DNA of 64,000 bases, from NCBI RefSeq assembly GCF_021582895.2, contig NZ_CP091139.2, positions 930,001-994,000 of the forward strand, read 5' to 3'. This document shows positions 52,311-64,000 of this stretch, piece by piece. The translations under genes and the position numbers were made by a program. The notes beneath the pieces are model-generated. The model was not told the origin of the DNA. It did no database searches and saw nothing but the letters and a program-made list of their open reading frames with translations. Every line of letters begins with the position of its first letter. Within the stretch, counting starts at the first letter, position 1. Source of the stretch: Microbacterium elymi. Its GTDB lineage: Bacteria; Actinomycetota; Actinomycetes; Actinomycetales; Microbacteriaceae.

Positions 52311-52970
52311 TCAGGCACCCTTCACTGCGTTGCGGACGTAGACGATGCGGCCGCGCGCGCCGGGGACGGCGCCCTTGACGAGCAGCAGACCCTTCTCGGC
52401 GTCGACGGCGTGCACCGTGAGGTTGAGGACGGTCACGCGCTCGCCGCCCATACGGCCGGCCATGCGCATGCCCTTGAAGACGCGGCTCGGAGTCGACGAG
52501 GCGCCGATCGAACCGGGCTTGCGGTGGTTGCGGTGTGCACCGTGCGAAGCCGACACGCCCTTGAAGTTGTGGCGCTTCATGACACCCGCGGTGCCCTTGC
52601 CCTTGCTGGTGCCGACGACGTCGACCAGCTGGCCGGCATCGAAGGTGCCGTCCACGGTGAGCTCCTGACCGAGTGAGTAGTCCGCAGCATCCGCCGTGCG
52701 CACCTCGGTGACGTGACGCCGCGGGGTGACCCCGGCGGCCTCGAAGTGACCCTCGAGGGGCTTCGTGACCTTGCGCGGGTCGATCTGGCCGGCCGCGATC
52801 TGGACGGCGCTGTAGCCGTCCTTCTCCGCGGTGCGAACCTGGGTGACCACGTTCGGCGCGATCTGGATGACGGTGACGGGGACGAGCTTTCCCTGCTCGT
52901 TCCACACCTGGGTCATGCCGAGCTTGGTGCCCAGCAGTCCCTTCGAAGTCTTGGTGTTGATATCAGCCAT
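52311..52970 (-). CDS. rplC: 50S ribosomal protein L3
   Basis: 219 aa, intact. [80 protein letters not shown]. Confidence 0.98.
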   Translation of the reverse strand: MADINTKTSKGLLGTKLGMTQVWNEQGKLVPVTVIQIAPNVVTQVRTAEKDGYSAVQIAAGQIDPRKVTKPLEGHFEAAGVTPRRHVTEVRTADAADYSLGQELTVDGTFDAGQLVDVVGTSKGKGTAGVMKRHNFKGVSASHGAHRNHRKPGSIGASSTPSRVFKGMRMAGRMGGERVTVLNLTVHAVDAEKGLLLVKGAVPGARGRIVYVRNAVKGA

Positions 52971-52978
52971 GTCGGACC

Positions 52979-53287
52979 TCAGAGCTTGATCTCGATGTTG
53001 ACATCGGCCGGGAGGTCGAGGCGCATCAGCGAGTCGACCGCCTTGGGCGTCGGGTCGATGATGTCGATCAGGCGCTTGTGGGTGCGCATCTCGAAGTGCT
53101 CGCGGCTGTCCTTGTACTTGTGCGGCGACCGGATGACGCACACGACGTTCTTCTCGGTCGGCAGCGGCACGGGGCCCACCACGGACGCACCGGCCCGGGT
53201 CACGGTGTCGACGATCTTGCGGGCGGACGAGTCCAGGCCGGCGTGGTCGTACGACTTCAGGCGAATGCGGATCTTCTGTCCCGCCAT
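52979..53287 (-). CDS. rpsJ: 30S ribosomal protein S10
   Basis: 102 aa, intact: [60 protein letters not shown]. First gene of the S10 operon; also the NusE transcription factor. A long leader of about 325 bases separates it from the predicted promoter. Confidence 0.98.
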   Translation of the reverse strand: MAGQKIRIRLKSYDHAGLDSSARKIVDTVTRAGASVVGPVPLPTEKNVVCVIRSPHKYKDSREHFEMRTHKRLIDIIDPTPKAVDSLMRLDLPADVNIEIKL

Positions 53288-53619
53288 TGTCTGCTCACTC
53301 TCTTTCTCGCGTCTTACGCTCTCGCGCATTGGACGCACGGGGGCGTTCTCACGCCCGGGCACGTGCACCGACGTATGTCGGCGATGCCTGCACCGCTGTT
53401 CTGCTGTCAGACCGGATGCGAGGCATCCGGCTCCCACGCGCGCACGACCCGATTTCGGGAAGTGGAGTGTGGGATGTGGTGGCAGTGTCTCGGGTTCGCA
53501 CCCGCGCTGCTCGTGTTCTGCTGCCCGCGGCCTAGGCTTTTGCGCTTCGCGCATCTCCTATGCACTGCCCTGGCAGTGATCCGGCGGCGCACACGCACAC
53601 CGGAATATGGAACCTCAAC
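53288..53619 (-). promoter_or_regulatory. S10-operon leader region, no gene seen
   Basis: About 330 bases between the predicted promoter and the rpsJ start with no coding support on either strand. Contains short inverted segments (for example TGCGCTTCGCGCA at about 53539-53552). In other bacteria the S10 leader is the target of L4 autoregulation; no match to a known leader motif was recognised, so this is only a candidate. Confidence 0.4.
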
Positions 53620-53648
53620 AGTCTACGTGCATCCCGGGCGTGTCGCAA
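53620..53648 (-). promoter_or_regulatory. predicted S10-operon promoter
   Basis: Minus-strand TTGCGA (53643-53648) and TAGACT (53620-53625), exactly 17 bases apart, upstream of rpsJ. Confidence 0.65.
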
Positions 53649-53720
53649 ATCGCGCCCCCTCCCCACCGCCCCGCCGTGCCCCGCCCCCTCGTGCCCCGCC
53701 CCGCTGATGCCCCGCCCCCG

Positions 53721-53860
53721 CCGAGATTGTCCCCGGTCCGCCGAGATTGTCCCCGGTCCGCCGAGATTGTCCCCGGTCCGCCGAGATTGTCATCCGTTCG
53801 CCGAGATTGTCATCCGTTCGCCGAGATTGTCATCCGTTCGCCGAGATTGTCATCCATCCC
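53721..53860 (+). repeat. array of seven 20-bp tandem repeats (left array)
   Basis: Three copies of CCGAGATTGTCCCCGGTCCG, then three of CCGAGATTGTCATCCGTTCG, then a degenerate last copy, each exactly 20 bases and without spacers. The half CCGAGATTGT is invariant; the other half exists in two homogenised versions. Its reverse complement belongs to the same family as the array at 54965-55044. Confidence 0.93.
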
Positions 53861-53897
53861 TGCATCAACGAACGGGTCCGTCACTGGCGTCGCCAAA

Positions 53898-54867
53898 CTC
53901 AGCCGCGAGCGCCGTACAGACCGATGGTGCGCAGGTGCTTGGCGAAATCGGCGATCGTCGTCATCTCGTCGAAGCCCCATCTGCCGCACTCCCAGCCGGT
54001 GGAACGCTCTATCCTGCGTTGGCGCTGCCGCTGGTCGGCCATGACCCGCTCGCTCGTGCGGCCGTCGAGGAGGGCCGGGTCCTGGTACTTGATCTTTCCG
54101 TCGAACTCGCCCCATCGACCCAGATCCGGCCAGGCGAAGTCGAGAAGCGCGTACCCACCGCCGGGGAGTTCGACGCGGTACTGGAGTACAGGAGTCGGCA
54201 TCCCCAGCTGCCACATCCAGAGCCGGCTCAGACTCTCCCCGGAGATCCCGCGCGCCCATCTGCGAAGTCGACGACGAACCGCGCTTGCCGGATGCCGCGA
54301 GCCCCGGGGTGCGTGCGGACGCGAGCGAGGACGAGGTCGCGAAACTGCTCGGCGGCTCGAGAGTCGTACTCGTTGGCATCGTCGTCCCACGCGACCAGGT
54401 GCAGCGCAGCGTCGAACGCGATCACTGCCGCCTCGAGCGGGATTGTCCGGATCAGGTCGTACACGGTGCGGTCGAGCGACGTAATCCGAAGCCCGTCGAC
54501 GACGACCACGTCACTCTCGGGTAGCGGCACGTGATGTCGTACGACATCCAGCCCGTTGTGTCGAGTCGTAGGACCCGGCACGGCGACGTCAACGCGCGAT
54601 CCACGGACCTTGTACAGCGGGAGGCCGTGAAGAGCCGCAAGCCGTGGCGCATGCGAACGCGCATCCGTCCAGCGCAACGCGCAGAGCCACGGCACGCGCA
54701 CGTGTGCGCAGCCTGCCCTCGGCGAACAACGACTCCCACTCCGCCCGCAGTACGTGGGCGCCCGGGCGAAGCGCGGTCAGAAGGTCGCCGTCGATCCCTG
54801 AGAACGGCAGCACTCCCGGCATCCGTCCCGAACGCAGGATGCCGGCGGTGTCGTTGTGCTGGAGCAT
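53898..54867 (-). CDS. AbiEi/DUF559-like protein with PD-(D/E)xK-type C-terminus (two apparent frameshifts)
   Basis: About 322 aa repaired. N-terminal part resembles the actinobacterial AbiEi-antitoxin/DUF559 group: ALHGLPLYKVRGSRVDVAVP, HHVPLPESDVVVVDGLRITS, LDRTVYDLIRTIPLEAAVIA. The C-terminal part looks like a Vsr/DUF559 nuclease fold: GESLSRLW (Glu), LDFAWPD (Asp) and GEFDGKIKY (E-x-D-G-K). Breaks at 54637-54642 (ACGGCTGCG read as ACGGCTTGCG) and near 54240 (one G lost). ATG 54867. It is the only protein gene between the S10 promoter and the rRNA operon and is flanked by inverted arrays of 20-bp repeats, one on each side. Biochemical role unknown. Confidence 0.72.
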
Positions 54868-54964
54868 GCAGGCACTCTGCCGCACGAGACCAGGTGATGG
54901 AACCACCGATGCGAGATCTGTGGAGAAACCGGGTTGCGACCGACCTGTGGAGGAACCGGCGGGG

Positions 54965-55044
54965 ACAACCTCGGCGGACGGAGCACAACCTCGGCGGACG
55001 GAGCACAACCTCGGCGGAGGGAGGACAACCTCGGCGGAGGGGCG
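54965..55044 (+). repeat. array of four 20-bp tandem repeats (right array)
   Basis: ACAACCTCGGCGGACGGAGC in strict 20-base period starting at 54965, 54985, 55005 and 55025, the last two diverging (GGAGGG ending). Written from CGG it is CGGACGGAGCACAACCTCGG, about 75-80% like the reverse complement of the left-array unit, so the two arrays are inverted relative to each other around the nuclease-fold gene. Confidence 0.9.
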
Positions 55045-55064
55045 GGGAAGGGGTGGGGTAACGC

Positions 55065-55093
55065 AAAGAAGCCGCCCCGAGGGGCGGCTTCTT
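55065..55093 (-). terminator. rRNA operon terminator
   Basis: Perfect stem AAGAAGCCGCCCC with loop GA and T-rich ends (GGCTTCTT), just past the 5S gene. Strong intrinsic terminator for the rRNA transcript. Confidence 0.9.
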
Positions 55094-55105
55094 CACAATT
55101 TAAGT

Positions 55106-55218
55106 CCGGCGGTGTCCTACTCTCCCACAGGGTCGCCCCTGCAGTACCATCGGCGCTGAGAGGCTTAGCTTCCGGGTTCGGAATGGGACCGGGCGTTTCC
55201 CTCTCGCTATGGCCGCCG
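55106..55218 (-). rRNA. rrf: 5S ribosomal RNA
   Basis: On the minus strand begins GGCGGCCATAGCGAGAGGGA and ends GGACACCGCCGG; internal CCGAACCCGGAAGCTAAGCC and CACAGC-like loop sequences are typical 5S. About 113 bases; ends approximate. Confidence 0.95.
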
Positions 55219-55337
55219 AAACACTATTGACGTTTCAGTCTGCACAACAAAAGTCTTTGTTCTGGTGTGCGGTGCCCGACCGTACGTCGAGAACCACAAA
55301 GTGGACGCAAGCACCCGCAGGAAAAAGGGGGTGTGTT

Positions 55338-60332
<4,995 letters not shown>

Positions 60333-60573
60333 AAAAAAACGATGCCACAACACCACCGGGAAAACGGCAGACGCTTGCAGCGAGTTCAACCATGACCAAC
60401 CAGAATGCCATCACTGACAATCCATAAAATTGATCCAAAGGAATTCTCAACGACCAGCAAAAACCGGCCGACGAGGATAAAATTTGGCATTTGACAAGTG
60501 CACGCTGTTGAGTTCTCAAAGACCGGACGCACCCACAACCCGGACAAAATCCATCGCGCAGGGCAACTTCCCA

Positions 60574-60601
60574 ATCATACCCGATGCAGGACCTCCGTCA
60601 A
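60574..60601 (-). promoter_or_regulatory. rRNA promoter P2 (-35 TTGACG, -10 TATGAT)
   Basis: Minus-strand TTGACG at 60596-60601 and TATGAT at 60574-60579, spacing 16, about 240 bases upstream of 16S. The 16-base spacer and near-consensus boxes fit rrn promoters. Confidence 0.85.
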
Positions 60602-60765
60602 GTCGATCACGCGAGCCAAAGCTCTGTGCCGACCGCCGTCTCCTGCGGTTCGAGTTTCTCTCACACGCGAGGCTCCGAGGAGATCCGGTGTGGGAGGCGG
60701 TTCGCTGCTTGAGGGGGCGGGGCCCTCCGGCCTCTCCGCTCTCCCCTTTGGGGCGAACAAGTACC

Positions 60766-60793
60766 ACTGTACGCGATCATCGCGCCGGTGCAA
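60766..60793 (-). promoter_or_regulatory. rRNA promoter P1 (-35 TTGCAC, -10 TACAGT)
   Basis: Minus-strand TTGCAC at 60788-60793 and TACAGT at 60766-60771, spacing 16, upstream of P2 and just downstream of the small antitoxin-like gene. Confidence 0.7.
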
Positions 60794-60860
60794 AATCGGA
60801 TGCGCGCGGGGCCCCGCCGACGCACGATCGCGCCGGCGAGACCCCGTCCGACGCGCGTCG

Positions 60861-61073
60861 CTACTCGTTCCCGACCTGCTTGTCGGCCGCGTCACGGAAC
60901 TCGTCGATCTTGTCCGCCGACCCGGGTGCGACCTTCTTCGCGAGGTCGGCGGCGCCGTCCAGCACGTTGTCGCTGATGCCCTCGGCCTGCTCGCTGTGCA
61001 GGGCGTCGTCGATCTTGTCCTTGTTCTGCTCGAACAGCTCTTTGCCCTTGCCGATGATGTCATCGATACCCAT
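60861..61073 (-). CDS. antitoxin-like small protein, MT0933/Rv0909 family
   Basis: 70 aa, ATG 61073 with GGAGG 8 bases upstream. MGIDDIIGKGKELFEQNKDK and SDNVLDGAADLAKKVAPGSA match the Rv0909/MT0933 antitoxin-like (PF14013) pattern: two amphipathic helices rich in K, D and A. Also superficially like CsbD stress proteins. The cognate SRPBCC toxin (Rv0910-like) usually adjacent is missing here, so an orphan or a different role is possible. It sits between tuf and the rRNA promoters. Confidence 0.7.
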   Translation of the reverse strand: MGIDDIIGKGKELFEQNKDKIDDALHSEQAEGISDNVLDGAADLAKKVAPGSADKIDEFRDAADKQVGNE

Positions 61074-61160
61074 GGAGGTTCCTCCCCCTCGGCGCCGCGC
61101 GGCGCGTATGTGGTCTCCAGTATCACGGCTTCTCCGGCGCCGCACCAGGCCTACGGACAT

Positions 61161-61199
61161 GCGAAGGGGCCGGATCCCGAAGGATCCGGCCCCTTTCGC
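61161..61199 (-). terminator. terminator after tuf
   Basis: Stem GCGAAGGGGCCGGATCC / GGATCCGGCCCCTTTCGC with loop CGAA, just past the tuf stop; T-run TTT within the arm. Confidence 0.9.
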
Positions 61200-61215
61200 G
61201 TGGGTCGCTAGCGAC

Positions 61216-62407
<1,192 letters not shown>

Positions 62408-62600
62408 TGGGTCCTCCTCAGGACGGTCGTGTAGGGATTCCGGGCACTGGATTGCGACCGGTTCGCTACGGGGATGTCTCTCAGTGTAGTAGAGAGGGTT
62501 TGGGTGTTGTGTGTGAAGTTATGAGGGTGTGGATGCCACGGCCGACGCGTCGGCTCGCATCACTGGCTCGACGACCCGGCGGGCCGCGGCATCCGGACGA

Positions 62601-64000
62601 TCACTCGCCCTTGTTCTTCTGGATGATCTCCTCGGCCACGGCCTTGGGGACCTCGGCGTAGCTGTCGAACTCCATGGAGTACACGGCCCGGCCCGAGGTC
62701 TTCGAGCGCAGGTCGCCGATGTAGCCGAACATCTCGGAAAGCGGGACGAGCGCGCGGATGACCTTGACACCCTGCGCGTCTTCCATCGCCTGGATCTGTC
62801 CACGCCGGCTGTTCAGGTCGCCGATGACGTCGCCCATGTACTCCTCGGGCGTGCGGACCTCGACGGCCATGAGCGGCTCGAGGATCACCGGGTTCGCCTT
62901 GCGGACGGCCTCCTTGAAGCCCATCGAACCGGCGATCTTGAACGCCATCTCGGACGAGTCCACGTCGTGCGAGGCGCCGTCGTTGAGGATCGCCTTCACG
63001 CCGACCATCGGGTAGCCGGCCAGGACGCCGACCTGCATGGCGTCCTGGAAGCCCTGGTTGGTCGGCTCGATGTACTCGCGGGGGATGCGACCGCCGGTGA
63101 CCTTGTTCTCGAACTCGTAGATCTTCTCGGCCGTGACGTCCATCGGCTCCAGCGCGAACTGGATCTTCGCGAACTGGCCCGAGCCACCCGTCTGCTTCTT
63201 GTGGGTGTAGTCGTGACGCTCGACGGCCCGACGGATCGTCTCGCGGTACGCGACCTGGGGCTTGCCCACGTTGGCCTCGACCTTGAACTCGCGCTTCATG
63301 CGGTCCACGAGGATGTCCAGGTGCAAGCTCGCCCATGCCCTTGATGACGGTCTGGCCGGTCTCGGCGTTCTGCTCGACGCGGAACGTCGGGTCCTCTTCG
63401 GCCAGCTTCTGGATCGCGATGCCCAGCTTCTCCTGGTCGGCCTTGGTCTTGGGCTCGATGGCCACCTCGATGACCGGCTCGGGGAAGGTCATCGACTCCA
63501 GCACGACCGGCTTCTGCAGATCGGCCAGGGTGTCACCGGTCGTGGTGTCCTTCAAGCCGATGACGGCATAGATGTGACCGGCGGTGACCGCGTCGACCGG
63601 GTTCTCTTTGTTGGCGTACATCTGGAAGATCTTCCCGATGCGCTCCTTCTTGCCCTTGGTCGCGTTCAGCACCTGTCCACCCGAGTCGAGGTGACCCGAG
63701 TACACGCGGATGTAGGTGAGACGGCCGAAGAACGGGTGCACCGCGATCTTGAACGCGAGCGCGGCGAACGGCTCGTCGCGGCTCGGGTGGCGCTCGATGA
63801 CCTTCTCTTCGTCCTTCGGGTCGTGCGCCTCGATGGCCGGCACGTCCACCGGCGACGGCAGGTAGTCCACGACCGCGTCCAGCATCGGCTTGCACGCCGC
63901 GGTTCTTGAACGCCGAACCGCACAGCACCGGGTACAGCTCACCGCTGACGGTGAGCTTGCGGACCGCGCCCTTGATCTCGGCAACGGTCAGGCCCTCACC
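62601..64000 (-). CDS. fusA: elongation factor G (5' partial; two apparent frameshifts)
   Basis: C-terminal two thirds of EF-G; the start lies beyond the window (the first visible minus-strand bases are inside domain [21 protein letters not shown]). Domains II ([13 protein letters not shown]), III ([18 protein letters not shown]), IV ([17 protein letters not shown]) and V are seen, ending [10 protein letters not shown]. Breaks at 63323-63328 (GAGCTGCAC read as GAGCTTGCAC) and 63888-63893 (GTGCAGCCG read as GTGCAAGCCG). Order fusA-tuf as in the str operon. Confidence 0.97.

Larger units (their letters stand above)
60333..60860 (-). promoter_or_regulatory. rRNA operon leader and promoter region
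   Basis: No gene. Holds two good promoters (listed separately) and, closer to 16S, a run of AT-richer leader with GAGAACTCAACAGCGTGCAC (minus strand, about 60496-60516), which matches the ITS processing/antitermination segment. Confidence 0.75.

Noticed and set aside
53721..53860. CRISPR array
   Set aside because: Units are contiguous 20-mers with no spacers and no cas genes nearby.

Overview
The window is high-GC actinobacterial DNA, and gene content, gene order and the rRNA genes point to a Microbacteriaceae member, most likely Microbacterium-like (inference; no database search was possible). It is mostly core genome: an rRNA operon, the S10, spc and alpha ribosomal-protein clusters, tuf and fusA, plus cell-wall and tRNA-modification genes.

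Layout. 1-4.9 kb: branched-chain amino acid ABC importer (livH partial, livM, livG, livF on +; the binding protein convergent on -). 5-6.5 kb: rarD-type permease and a stand-alone groES with two CIRCE operators. 6.5-17.4 kb: a SAM methyltransferase on +, a minus-strand block glmS, acpS, alr, tsaE, tsaB, rimI, tsaD, DUF4190 protein (t6A synthesis, D-alanine supply, ACP activation, glucosamine-6-P synthesis), coaA, and a convergent Ppx/GppA phosphatase. 17.4-19.8 kb: rplM-rpsI-glmM. 20-24 kb: phosphodiesterase-fold protein, truA, and an acyltransferase facing rplQ. 24.2-27.4 kb: infA-rpmJ-rpsM-rpsK-rpoA-rplQ (no rpsD). 27.6-40.9 kb: a non-ribosomal block (SulP, MscS, membrane protein, HerA-like ATPase, large LuxR regulator, two DUF6325 proteins, AI-2E permease, SHOCT protein, alkylsulfatase, DsbA-like protein) sitting between map and infA. 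40.9-53.3 kb: spc and S10 clusters, all minus. 53.7-55.05 kb: a nuclease-fold gene bracketed by two inverted arrays of 20-bp repeats. 55.1-60.3 kb: 5S, 23S, 16S on minus. 60.9-64 kb: small antitoxin-like gene, tuf, partial fusA.

Sequence quality dominates the reading. About 28 genes, many of them essential, carry frameshifts. More than 20 of these are the same event: GCAGC/GCTGC read as GCAAGC/GCTTGC (one extra W in GCWGC), and about 15 others are different small indels at the same motif. A smaller set are single-base changes in C/G runs. These are read as consensus errors, possibly at a modified GCWGC motif, not as gene decay; coordinates below span the repaired genes.

Most interesting biology: (i) the 20-bp repeat arrays flanking a PD-(D/E)xK-like gene next to the rRNA operon; (ii) a REPIN-like family of three ~89-bp inverted-repeat elements, one forming the RimI C-terminus; (iii) a second, 79-bp repeat family (two copies, about 91% identical), one copy translated inside TsaB; (iv) a repeat-expanded TsaE tail; (v) a candidate stress/envelope module built on DUF6325, AI-2E and SHOCT proteins.
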